Origin: Actinomyces vulturis
Lineage (GTDB): Bacteria; Actinomycetota; Actinomycetes; Actinomycetales; Actinomycetaceae
DNA length: 64,000 nucleotides
Direction: 5' to 3'
NCBI RefSeq assembly: GCF_001687305.1
Contig: NZ_LZRK01000004.1
Span: forward strand, 1 to 64,000
The position numbers were made by a program, and so were the translations under genes. The notes under the pieces were generated by a model. It was given only the letters and a program-made list of their open reading frames with translations. It did no database searches and was not told the DNA's origin. Position 1 is the first letter of the stretch; the number at the start of each line of letters is the position of its first letter. Positions 9,328 to 19,054 of this stretch are shown piece by piece.

Positions 9328-10524
9328 TCAGCCTTCCAATACTGCGATGCCGGGGAGAACCTTGCCTTCGAGAAGTTCGAGGGAGGCGCCGCCACCGGTA
9401 GAAATGTGGGAGAAGGTGGACTCGTCGAAGCCCAGAGTGCGGACGGCTGCGGCACTATCGCCACCGCCGATAACGCTGAAAGCATCGCCCTCACTCATGG
9501 CACGAGCAACTGCCTTGGTGCCTTCAGCGAATGCGGGAAATTCAAATACGCCCATAGGGCCGTTCCAAACGACGGTCTTGGCCGAATCAATAGCGTGGGC
9601 GAAGAGTTCGCGGCTCTTGGGGCCGATGTCCAGGCCCATCTGATCGGCGGGGATTGCGTCAGCATCCACAACGGTTGCCGGGGCATCCTTGTTGAATTCG
9701 GGTGCGACTACAACATCAACGGGGAGAATGAGTTCTACGCCATTCTTTTCAGCGGTGGCGATGTATTCCTTCACCGTGGGGATCTGGTCCTCTTCGAGGA
9801 GGGAGTTGCCTACGCCGTAACCCTTGGCTGCCAGGAAGGTGTAAGCCATACCGCCACCGATGAGCAGACGGTCTGCTTTACCCAGCAGGTTGGCGATCAC
9901 GCCGAGTTTGTCAGAAACTTTGGATCCGCCAAGGACCACGGCGTAGGGACGTTCAGGATCATTAACTGCCTTGCTCAGCGAGAGGATTTCCTTCTCAACG
10001 AGCAGACCTGCTGCACTGGGCAGAAGTTTGGCAATGTCGTAAACGGAAGCCTGCTTACGGTGAACCACACCGAAGCCATCGGAAACGAAAACGTCTGCGA
10101 GTTCTGCCATGGACTTGGCGAGTTCTTCGCGCTCTTCGTCAACCTTGGAAGTTTCGCGGGGATCGAAGCGCACGTTGTTCAGAAGAAGGATTTCGCCTTC
10201 TTTCAGGGCTTGTGCTTCAGCCTTGGTAGTCTCATCGATCAGATGGGACTTGGTGAAAGTGACGGGGACACCGGCTAATTCACCGAGACGGGTAGCGACA
10301 GGCCCGAGGCAGTATTCGGGGTTAACCTGGCCCTTAGGACGGCCAAGGTGTGCCATGACGATGACCTTTGCTCCTGCATCAGTCAGACGCTTGAGGGTAG
10401 GCAGTGCAGCCTTGATACGGCCGTCGTCAGTGATGTTCTTTTCGGAATCGAGCGGAACGTTGAAGTCGGAACGAACCAGGACGCGCTTTCCGCGCAGGTC
10501 GCCGAGGGAGTCAATGGTCTTCAT
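9328..10524 (-). CDS. pgk: Phosphoglycerate kinase
   Basis: It transfers phosphate from 1,3-bisphosphoglycerate to ADP. The N-terminal substrate signature RSDFNVPL (18-25) and the HLGRPKG segment are present, as are the nucleotide-side motifs LGGSKVSDK and [10 protein letters not shown]. Length is 398 residues, as usual. The start has a GAGG ribosome-binding site. Two hairpins separate it from gap upstream, and tpiA follows closely. Confidence 0.97.
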   Translation of the reverse strand: MKTIDSLGDLRGKRVLVRSDFNVPLDSEKNITDDGRIKAALPTLKRLTDAGAKVIVMAHLGRPKGQVNPEYCLGPVATRLGELAGVPVTFTKSHLIDETTKAEAQALKEGEILLLNNVRFDPRETSKVDEEREELAKSMAELADVFVSDGFGVVHRKQASVYDIAKLLPSAAGLLVEKEILSLSKAVNDPERPYAVVLGGSKVSDKLGVIANLLGKADRLLIGGGMAYTFLAAKGYGVGNSLLEEDQIPTVKEYIATAEKNGVELILPVDVVVAPEFNKDAPATVVDADAIPADQMGLDIGPKSRELFAHAIDSAKTVVWNGPMGVFEFPAFAEGTKAVARAMSEGDAFSVIGGGDSAAAVRTLGFDESTFSHISTGGGASLELLEGKVLPGIAVLEG

Positions 10525-10574
10525 GGAACCTCTTTGTGTGTGAAGAGAATTTGTTTGTCAGGTGATCTTGTGGC

Positions 10575-10608
10575 TGCGCCCGCGCACGCCGTGGCGTGCG
10601 CGGGCGCA
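10575..10608 (-). terminator. Very stable hairpin in the gap-pgk gap
   Basis: A 15-bp all-matched, mostly GC stem (10575-10589 with 10594-10608) has a 4-base loop and no T tract. A smaller hairpin GAGGC/GCCTC (10642-10656) lies nearer the gap stop at 10669. Together they could terminate part of the gap transcripts or protect the gap mRNA 3' end, so that gap and pgk are made in different amounts. Confidence 0.65.
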
Positions 10609-10668
10609 AACGTCATTGTGAGCTCATCGCTCATGATGGAAGAGGCTTAGTGCCTCATCACATCACGA

Positions 10669-11772
<1,104 letters not shown>

Positions 11773-11905
11773 TCATCCAGCGCTCTGAGCATATCGTGAC
11801 CTAAGCCAAAGAGCGTAGTTTCTACCCACGCCAAGGGCGAACAACTTGATGTGGCGCATGCCATGTTGGCGGAATTTCAGCGCAAGAAAAGGACTTTGGT
11901 CCCGA

Positions 11906-12886
11906 TCACATATCGAGCATTTCGGGTGTCAACACGGACTCAGTGTCCGCAATACCCAATTCATGAGCACGCTTATCAGCCATGGCAAGGAGGCGACGGA
12001 TACGTCCTGCCACAGCATCCTTAGTCAACTGGGGTGTGGATAACTGTCCCAATTCTTCGAGGCTGGCCTGCTTGTGCTCAACACGCAGACGTCCTGCTTG
12101 AACAAGGTGCTCAGGAATGTCATCACCCAGAATCTCGAATGCGCGCTCAACACGTGCACCAGAAGCAACAGCCGCGCGAGCACTGCGGCGCAAATTCGCG
12201 TCATCAAAGTTAGCCAGGCGGTTCGCAGTTCCGCGAGACTCACGACGAGAACGACGCTCACCCCACACCTGCAAAGCATGAGTAGCACCCATACGAGACA
12301 ACAGCACACCAATTGCTTCACCATCACGAATCACTACGCGATCAGCACCGCGCACTTCACGTGCTTTGGCAACAACATCAAAACGACGCGCTGCACCCAC
12401 GAGCGCTAAGGCAGCCTCGGATCCGGGACAAGTCACTTCCATCGCCGATGATCGACCCGGCTCCGTCAGAGAACCACGAGCAAGGAAGGCACCACGCCAG
12501 GCAGCAGCAGCCACACGGCGTCCTCCCTGGACAACGGAGACGGGCATACCACGAACTGGGCGGCCACGTCCGTCAACCAAACCACTAAGGCGAGCCAGAT
12601 CCTTGCCACGATCGATGACGCGCAGTACGTAGCGGTTACCACGATGGAGGGAACCTCCCTGGACCACAACGATTTCAGGATCCACGTTGTATAACTCGCG
12701 TAAGTCGCGACGCAGGCGGCGCACAGAAGCACCATGATCCAACTCTGCCTCGACCACGATACGACCGGAAACAATATGAAGTCCCCCGGCAAAGCGCAGC
12801 ATTGACGCCACCTCCGCACGACGCTCGGTGATGTTTTCAACCACGACGCGTGCCAGTTCGTCTTTCACAGAGACGGTCAATGACAT
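11906..12886 (-). CDS. whiA: DNA-binding protein WhiA
   Basis: WhiA (DUF199 family) controls sporulation-linked division in Streptomyces and division or envelope functions in other Gram-positives. The N-terminal part is a degenerate LAGLIDADG homing-endonuclease fold ([12 protein letters not shown]). The C-terminal helix-turn-helix is visible at [21 protein letters not shown]. Length 326 is typical. It is third in the conserved rapZ-yvcK-whiA cluster. A weak terminator (GGAC CAAA GTCC then TTTTCTT, 11887-11903) follows it before gap. Confidence 0.95.
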   Translation of the reverse strand: MSLTVSVKDELARVVVENITERRAEVASMLRFAGGLHIVSGRIVVEAELDHGASVRRLRRDLRELYNVDPEIVVVQGGSLHRGNRYVLRVIDRGKDLARLSGLVDGRGRPVRGMPVSVVQGGRRVAAAAWRGAFLARGSLTEPGRSSAMEVTCPGSEAALALVGAARRFDVVAKAREVRGADRVVIRDGEAIGVLLSRMGATHALQVWGERRSRRESRGTANRLANFDDANLRRSARAAVASGARVERAFEILGDDIPEHLVQAGRLRVEHKQASLEELGQLSTPQLTKDAVAGRIRRLLAMADKRAHELGIADTESVLTPEMLDM

Positions 12887-12994
12887 TCGGGAGCCTCCAC
12901 AATGAACAGTGGTCTACGAGGGAGAAACTGGGAGTTGGGTGTGCACAACATGCACGAGACACAGTTGTACCCCACTGGACATAACCAAGGCTAC

Positions 12995-14002
12995 CTATGA
13001 CGAGGTCTCATTGGAGTCAGAAACATCTCCTAAAACATGATCGAAGGCATCACGGAAGGCTGCAGCTAAGCGCAGTGCATCGTGTTCAGCAGAGCCATTA
13101 CCAGTACGAACTTGGCGTAAAAATACCTGCGCACCCATGAGAGCAGCGACGCGTTCCAACTGGTCAACGTCATCGACAGTTGACGGGTCAGCGATGACAA
13201 TGTCCACATTCAGATTTGGCGCATACCGAGCCATAGCCAAGAGATGGTCAGCAGGATTCATACCGTCTGTCTCTCCGCGTTGAGCAGAGAGATTAAGAAC
13301 CACGGCAATTTTCGCTTTGGTGGAGACCAAACTCTCACGCAACGATGGAAGCAATAGATGCGGCAGCACAGACGTGAACCAACTACCTGGCCCTAGAACC
13401 ACCCAGTCTGCTTCATCGATAGCAGCCAGGGCTGCGGGATGTGCCTGAGCATCCTCAGGAACAACACGGACATCTTCAAGGCGACCGAGTGCGGTTGCCA
13501 CACTGACCTGTCCCACTGCATGGCGACGGAAAGGACCATCAACCACATCGGCTTCAATAACAAGAGGTTGCACGCTCATGGGGATAACGCGGCCTCGGAT
13601 TCCCAGAAGGCGGCCTACCCAATCCAGGCCGGAGAGCTCGTCACCAAGTAATTGCCATAAGGAAAGAATGAGAAGGTTACCTAAAGCGTGGTTGTCGAGT
13701 TCTCCTTTACCGGTGAATCGATGTTGGAGAACGTCACGCCATGTCAGTCCCCATTCACTTTCATCGCACAAGGAAGCTAAGGCCATGCGGAGGTCGCCTG
13801 GTGGCAAGCAATCGAACTCATCACGAAGGCGACCTGAAGAACCGCCGTCATCAGCGACGGTAACAACAGCAGTGAGACGGTGAGTAACGTGACGAAGGGC
13901 CCTGAGCGTAGCGCTCAGCCCGTGTCCCCCACCGAGTGCGACTACAGCAGGGCCTTCTTCACCGCGTCGGGCAAATCCCATGGCATCGACGGTAGTAGGC
14001 AT
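12995..14002 (-). CDS. yvcK: YvcK/CofD-like gluconeogenesis factor
   Basis: The YvcK family binds UDP-sugars and adjusts central carbon flow and cell shape in Bacillus and mycobacteria (there called CuvA). It is related to the F420 enzyme CofD. The N-terminal ALGGGHGLSATLRALR and TVADDGGSSGRLRDE motifs are the family signature, and LGPGSWFTSVLPHLL marks the middle. It starts directly at the rapZ stop with no gap and precedes whiA. Length 335 residues is normal. Confidence 0.92.
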   Translation of the reverse strand: MPTTVDAMGFARRGEEGPAVVALGGGHGLSATLRALRHVTHRLTAVVTVADDGGSSGRLRDEFDCLPPGDLRMALASLCDESEWGLTWRDVLQHRFTGKGELDNHALGNLLILSLWQLLGDELSGLDWVGRLLGIRGRVIPMSVQPLVIEADVVDGPFRRHAVGQVSVATALGRLEDVRVVPEDAQAHPAALAAIDEADWVVLGPGSWFTSVLPHLLLPSLRESLVSTKAKIAVVLNLSAQRGETDGMNPADHLLAMARYAPNLNVDIVIADPSTVDDVDQLERVAALMGAQVFLRQVRTGNGSAEHDALRLAAAFRDAFDHVLGDVSDSNETSS

Positions 14003-14980
14003 TTACTCACGTCCCAGGTCTCGGTGATAGGTGCGTACAGCGAAGCCTGCTTCACGAAGGCGGGCACTAATACGCTCAGCGCTGGCAACCGAACGATGCT
14101 TACCACCAGTACACCCCACAGCAATGGTCACATTGGGTTTGAGCTCGTCTACATAGCGGGGCAACACAGGGATGAGGAGATCCGTATAACCGTCAACGAA
14201 TTGCACTGCTCCATCCTGAGCGAAAACATACGAACTCACAGGTTCATCACGGCCCGTAAGGTGACGTAGTTCCGTGACCCAGTAAGGATTGGGAATAAAA
14301 CGCACGTCAAGCACGTCATCTGCATCGAGAGGAATGCCATATTTGAATCCGAAACTCATTACGTTGATCTTCAAAGCGAGTTCGGACTCTTTCGCAACTA
14401 GGTCACGTACCTTACGAGCCAGGTCGTGGACCGAGTACGCGGAAGTATCGATGACCATATCTGCTCGTTGACGCAAAGCATCAAGCAGTTCGCGTTCCTT
14501 AGCGATGCCTTCGGTGATGGAACCATCGCTCTGGAGCGGATGGGGACGGCGTGAACTTTCAAAACGCCGAATAAGGGCAGCGTCGCTGGCATCAAGGAAA
14601 AGGATGCGGTAGTCGACCCCTGTATCTCGCAGGCAGTTGATGTAGTCAATGAATTGGCCAAAGAAATCACGGCTACGCACGTCGACCACTACAGCCAGAC
14701 GATGCACACCAGTACCATCGGTGGTCATCATGCCCGCTAACGCAGGCAACATCTGCGGAGGCAAGTTGTCCACCACGTACCAATCAAGATCCTCGAGCAC
14801 CATGGCAGCACGGGAACGTCCAGCACCGCTCATACCCGTAATAATCATCATTTCTGGGCGTTCCGCAGGTGCGGGGGGCGGGGTTACTTCATCAAGGATC
14901 GGAATGCCGTGGGGCACCGTCTCATCACTCGACGCCGCGACGTCAGTTCCGTTCAAAGGGTTCTGATTGTGGTCAGTCAC
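14003..14980 (-). CDS. rapZ: RapZ-family nucleotide-binding protein
   Basis: A P-loop protein (YvcJ/RapZ). In E. coli RapZ adapts RNase E to the glmS regulatory RNAs; actinobacterial function is less clear. The Walker A sequence is GMSGAGRS (49-56), with Arg where most families, including typical RapZ, have Lys. The C-terminal domain carries GCTGGKHRSV, the phosphate-binding signature. A 42-residue Pro-rich N-terminal extension is not part of the usual fold. It overlaps none of its neighbours but abuts yvcK exactly. Confidence 0.92.
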   Translation of the reverse strand: MTDHNQNPLNGTDVAASSDETVPHGIPILDEVTPPPAPAERPEMMIITGMSGAGRSRAAMVLEDLDWYVVDNLPPQMLPALAGMMTTDGTGVHRLAVVVDVRSRDFFGQFIDYINCLRDTGVDYRILFLDASDAALIRRFESSRRPHPLQSDGSITEGIAKERELLDALRQRADMVIDTSAYSVHDLARKVRDLVAKESELALKINVMSFGFKYGIPLDADDVLDVRFIPNPYWVTELRHLTGRDEPVSSYVFAQDGAVQFVDGYTDLLIPVLPRYVDELKPNVTIAVGCTGGKHRSVASAERISARLREAGFAVRTYHRDLGRE

Positions 14981-15035
14981 CGTGTGCTCCCCTGGTTGCC
15001 CTGCATGATGTTTCCATCATATCGGTACGCCAGTG

Positions 15036-17204
15036 TTACTGGGCTTGAGGCACCAGATGATCGAGAATTTTCTGGGCGAGAGCCGGACCGATTCCCGGAA
15101 CCTCACAAAGTTCATCGACGGTGCATTTGCGGATATTCGCCACAGATCCCTTGGCCTTGAGCAGTGCGGTCTGTTTGGCTGGTCCTAACCCAGGAACATC
15201 ATCAAGGATCGAGCGCGTCATGGCTTTGGAACGCTTTGAACGGTGATGAGTAATCGCAAAGCGGTGGGACTCATCGCGCAGGTGCTGAAGTAAATAAAGG
15301 GCGGGGCTAGTGCGCGGCAGAATGAGCGGGTACTCGTCCCCAGGAATCCATACTTCTTCTAATCGCTTGGCTAGGCCAATCAATGGGGTATCAATGCCCA
15401 AGTCATCGAGTGCCTTGCGGGCTGCATTGACCTGCGGCAGGCCACCATCGACCACGACGAGGCTGGGTGCGTAGGAGAAGCGCTTCGGGCGGCCCGTAGT
15501 GGGGTCAATCGGTCCCGATACAATCGGAACACCGTCATCATCCACGTCTGGTCCTTGACCAGTTTCTTCAGCGATAAGGCGGTTGAAACGACGTGTAAGC
15601 ACTTCATTCATAGCCGCCGTATCATCCGACGCGCCATCGCCGTGTTCTCCACGAATAGTGAAGCGCCGATAATCAGACTTGCGGGGCGCTCCGTCATCAA
15701 AGACCACCATCGAGGCCACCTGATGGGTTCCCTGAGTATGGGAAACGTCGTAACACTCAATACGCAAAGGAGCTTGAGGGAGGTCAAGTGCTTCAGCAAG
15801 TTCTTCAAGTGCTAAAGAGCGTTGGGTGAGATCACCAGCACGACGAGTCTTATGGAGACGCAGTGCTTCCTCAGCATTGTCCTTGACAGTTTGAGCCAAC
15901 GCCGCTTTATCTCCACGCTGAGGAACGCGGATACTCACTTTTGCTCCACGTGCTTGGCTTAACCATTCAGTAAGAACTTCCACGCCGGTGGGCAGCACGG
16001 GAACAAGGATTTCTCGGGGAATAGCAGTGGTGGGCGTGTGTGCCACATCGTCCACGCTGGTTGGTGCTGATTGGCCGTCGGGAACAGTCTGAGTACGCGG
16101 AGCCGGAGCAGAGGGGGCGCGTTCCCCCACACCCACACTCGACGTGGGGCCGGAACGCAGCGGCGTAGAGGACTGTGTGGGCATATCGTCAGGTGACTGT
16201 GTGGGCATATCGTCAGGTGACTGTGTGGGCATATCGTCAGGTGAGGAAATGGCCAAACTTGAAGCCACGGCGTCGCCATAAATCTGTTCAAGAAGGCGAG
16301 CCACCAAATCAGCGTCACTGGCCTGATCGATCACGTCAGTGACCCAGCCACGTTGACCGCGCACGCGTCCACCACGGACGTGGAAGACCTGAACGCCTGC
16401 TTCGATTTCATCGCGTACTAGGGCAAATACATCAGCGTCCGTCGCGTCAGGCAGCACAATGGCATTACGTTCGATGATTTTTTCCAAAGCAGCCACGTCG
16501 TCACGCAAGCGTGCTGCATGCTCGTAGTCCATTTCAGCGGCAGCCTCTTTCATCTGTGCTTTGAGGCTACGCACATAAGGGCCGGTCTTCCCTGCCATGA
16601 AGTCGCAGAAGTCCTCAGCTAAGGCGCGGTGGTCTTCGACCGAGATGCGACCTACGCAAGGCGCTGAGCATTTGTCGATATATCCAAGAAGGCACGGGCG
16701 ATCTTGCGCATGAGCACGGCGGAATACACCGGTTGAGCACGTACGCACGGGAAAAACGCGGATAAGCTGGTCCACAGTGTCACGGATAGACCAGGCTTGA
16801 ACGTACGGCCCAAAATAGCGGGACTTTTTGTTGCGAGCACCACGGACAATGCTCACGCGGGGGTAAGTGTCCCCCATAGAAACAGACACGTACGGATAAG
16901 ACTTGTCATCCTTGTACATGACATTGAATCGCGGGTTAAATTCCTTAATCCAGGAATACTCCAGCGCGAGGGACTCCACCTCATTGGCCACCACAGTCCA
17001 CTCCACCGCACAAGCAGTGGTGACCATTTTCTGGGTGCGCGGGTGAAGGGCAGCCACGTCCTGGAAGTAGTTCGACAGACGCGCACGCAGGTTCTTGGCT
17101 TTGCCTACGTAAATGACGCGTCCAGATTCATCGAGAAAACGATAGACGCCAGGTTTAGTAGGAATTTCTCCCGGTGCTGGGCGGTAGGTTGATGGATCAG
17201 CCAT
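15036..17204 (-). CDS. uvrC: Excinuclease ABC subunit C
   Basis: UvrC makes both incisions in nucleotide excision repair with UvrA and UvrB. Domains in order: GIY-YIG nuclease ([20 protein letters not shown], from about residue 19), UVR UvrB-contact motif ([19 protein letters not shown]), RNase H-like nuclease ([19 protein letters not shown]), and a double helix-hairpin-helix at the end ([26 protein letters not shown]). Between the UVR region and the RNase H-like domain there is a low-complexity Pro/Ser/Thr-rich insert of about 80 residues that contains three copies of SPDDMPTQ. The GGGGAG site upstream supports this ATG. Length 722 is longer than most because of the insert. Confidence 0.95.
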   Translation of the reverse strand: MADPSTYRPAPGEIPTKPGVYRFLDESGRVIYVGKAKNLRARLSNYFQDVAALHPRTQKMVTTACAVEWTVVANEVESLALEYSWIKEFNPRFNVMYKDDKSYPYVSVSMGDTYPRVSIVRGARNKKSRYFGPYVQAWSIRDTVDQLIRVFPVRTCSTGVFRRAHAQDRPCLLGYIDKCSAPCVGRISVEDHRALAEDFCDFMAGKTGPYVRSLKAQMKEAAAEMDYEHAARLRDDVAALEKIIERNAIVLPDATDADVFALVRDEIEAGVQVFHVRGGRVRGQRGWVTDVIDQASDADLVARLLEQIYGDAVASSLAISSPDDMPTQSPDDMPTQSPDDMPTQSSTPLRSGPTSSVGVGERAPSAPAPRTQTVPDGQSAPTSVDDVAHTPTTAIPREILVPVLPTGVEVLTEWLSQARGAKVSIRVPQRGDKAALAQTVKDNAEEALRLHKTRRAGDLTQRSLALEELAEALDLPQAPLRIECYDVSHTQGTHQVASMVVFDDGAPRKSDYRRFTIRGEHGDGASDDTAAMNEVLTRRFNRLIAEETGQGPDVDDDGVPIVSGPIDPTTGRPKRFSYAPSLVVVDGGLPQVNAARKALDDLGIDTPLIGLAKRLEEVWIPGDEYPLILPRTSPALYLLQHLRDESHRFAITHHRSKRSKAMTRSILDDVPGLGPAKQTALLKAKGSVANIRKCTVDELCEVPGIGPALAQKILDHLVPQAQ
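16171..16242 (-). repeat. Three tandem 24-bp repeats inside uvrC
   Basis: Three identical 24-bp units (16171-16194, 16195-16218, 16219-16242) encode SPDDMPTQ three times, about residues 322-345. Being an exact multiple of three, gain or loss of units keeps the frame, so copy number could vary between strains. Confidence 0.95.
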
Positions 17205-17228
17205 GGGCTACTCCCCTCCCCTTCCGCA

Positions 17229-18956
17229 TCAGTTCTGTGGGCGCATACGCAGTGTGGGCAGACCCAAACTTACCGGAGCAGTATCAGGTTCGGGCGTGGA
17301 ACAAGCCTGCTGCTGTTCACGTTCCCACGCGTCACCGGCGCGAGTACGGCGAACCTCGAACAGTGTGGGGCCATCATCAAGCCAAAGGCGCTCACCGGGA
17401 CGCTGGCCTTCAGCATGCGGATCCATACCGGCAGCACGCAAAACTTCCTCATCGATTCCACACAGTGCCGAATCAGCAATGAGGTTATGGGGGGCGCCGT
17501 GGGTAACACGGACAGTCACCATGTCACCGGGACGCGGGGCACCACCGGCGTAATCCTCTGCATCCAGGCCTGCAGGAAGAGCGACGTGAACCAAACGGTT
17601 GTCGCGGGCACGGCCGGAGATTCGGCGAGTAGCGCCATCCTTACGGCCTTCGCCGTTAGCAACGAGAACCTCAACAGTTTTGCCTTCCTGGGCCTCATTC
17701 TCTTCGCGAGTAATGCGGCGAACAAGTTCATCAAGGCGCTTGTATCGTTCCTTGACCACCTCAACGGGAACCTGGTCCGTGCGGTCTGCTGCGGGAGTGC
17801 CGGGGCGAGGCGAGTATTCGAAGGTAAAAGCAGAGGAGAAGCGGCAGCGTTCCACCATGTCCAAAGTAGCCTGGAAATCTTCTTCGGTTTCTCCAGGGAA
17901 GCCCACGATAATATCCGTGGTAATCGCGGCATCAGGGATGAGTTCACGCACCTTATCCAAAATGCCCACAAACTTAGCGCTGCGATATGAACGGCGCATA
18001 GCTCGAAGCACGCGGTCAGAACCGGACTGTAACGGCATATGCAAACTTGGCATCACCGTAGGAGTCTCAGCCATTGCCTCAATCACGTCATCGGTGAATG
18101 CGGCAGGGTGCGGGCTGGTAAAGCGTACGCGCTCAATGCCCTCAATCGAGCCGACTTGGCGGAGTAACTGGGCGAACGCACCGCGTTCGCCAAAGCCCAC
18201 ACCGTAGGAGTTCACGTTTTGGCCCAGCAAAGTTACTTCGATAGCACCCTGACTGGCCACTGCTTCTACCTCAGCGAGAATCTCACCGGGGCGACGATCA
18301 CGTTCCTTACCGCGTAAAGACGGCACGATACAGAAGGTGCAGGTGTTGTTGCATCCTACAGCGATGGACACCCATGCGGCGTAGGTCGAATCACGGCGAG
18401 TAGGAAGCGTAGAGGGGAAGACCTTCAAGGATTCTTCCAACTCGACTGCTGCTTCATTATTGTGCCGAGCGCGCTCAAGAAGTGCAGGAAGAACGTCCAC
18501 GTTATGGGTTCCAAATACCACGTCTACCCACGGCGCTTTATCGACAATCTTGGAACCCATTTGCTGTGCCAGACAACCAGCCACAGCGATCTGCATCCCA
18601 GGACGTTCACGTTTGACCGCAGCAAGTTGGCCAAGGTTGCCAAAGAGACGATTAGCGGCGTTTTCACGCACGGAACACGTATTCACGATAACGACGTCTG
18701 CTCCCCCGTCACCGGCTTCGGTCGCGCGTGCTGCTGCTTCAGGAACATCGGACACATTGCGGTAACCGGCTGCTTCCAGCAGGCCAGCCATGTGCTCAGA
18801 ATCGTGTACGTTCATCTGACAGCCCAGGGTACGTACATGATAGGTACGCGGCAGATGAATACTGGACTGGGCGTCGTCGTGACGAGTGGGGTCAGTGAGT
18901 GGCAACTCAATGTTTGCGGCCATGGTGGTGTTCTGGGAAGCAAAGAAATCAGTCAT
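17229..18956 (-). CDS. miaB: tRNA-2-methylthio-N6-isopentenyladenosine synthase MiaB
   Basis: A radical-SAM methylthiotransferase that adds a methylthio group to i6A37 of tRNAs reading UNN codons. The N-terminal UPF0004 domain has the first cluster Cys ([14 protein letters not shown]), the radical SAM motif is CNNTCTFC, and a TRAM RNA-binding domain follows ([13 protein letters not shown]). The 575-residue protein has an extra C-terminal stretch of about 70 residues beyond TRAM. There is no Shine-Dalgarno at 18956; a TTGTAC-16-TATGAC promoter-like pair ends 3 bases before the ATG, hinting at a nearly leaderless mRNA. It is divergent from gcvP. Confidence 0.93.
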   Translation of the reverse strand: MTDFFASQNTTMAANIELPLTDPTRHDDAQSSIHLPRTYHVRTLGCQMNVHDSEHMAGLLEAAGYRNVSDVPEAAARATEAGDGGADVVIVNTCSVRENAANRLFGNLGQLAAVKRERPGMQIAVAGCLAQQMGSKIVDKAPWVDVVFGTHNVDVLPALLERARHNNEAAVELEESLKVFPSTLPTRRDSTYAAWVSIAVGCNNTCTFCIVPSLRGKERDRRPGEILAEVEAVASQGAIEVTLLGQNVNSYGVGFGERGAFAQLLRQVGSIEGIERVRFTSPHPAAFTDDVIEAMAETPTVMPSLHMPLQSGSDRVLRAMRRSYRSAKFVGILDKVRELIPDAAITTDIIVGFPGETEEDFQATLDMVERCRFSSAFTFEYSPRPGTPAADRTDQVPVEVVKERYKRLDELVRRITREENEAQEGKTVEVLVANGEGRKDGATRRISGRARDNRLVHVALPAGLDAEDYAGGAPRPGDMVTVRVTHGAPHNLIADSALCGIDEEVLRAAGMDPHAEGQRPGERLWLDDGPTLFEVRRTRAGDAWEREQQQACSTPEPDTAPVSLGLPTLRMRPQN

Positions 18957-19054
18957 CGTGTCATAAGCCTAGGGCTAACTCGTACAACAACCCCACATAC
19001 AACGGCCAAAAGGCCATAGACTGTGACCGGCTTAACCCACCAATGGAGGTGCAC

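Noticed and set aside
8995-10278. 427-residue plus-strand ORF over tpiA and pgk
   Set aside because: It is antisense to two certain genes with intact catalytic motifs, and spans both. Codon bias of the true frame leaves the complementary frame open. No ribosome site, no family motifs.
18957-19054. Glycine riboswitch before gcvP
   Set aside because: The 98-bp gap to miaB lacks the paired aptamer cores I would expect and is too short for the usual tandem form. Only a small GGCC/GGCC hairpin is seen (19004-19015).
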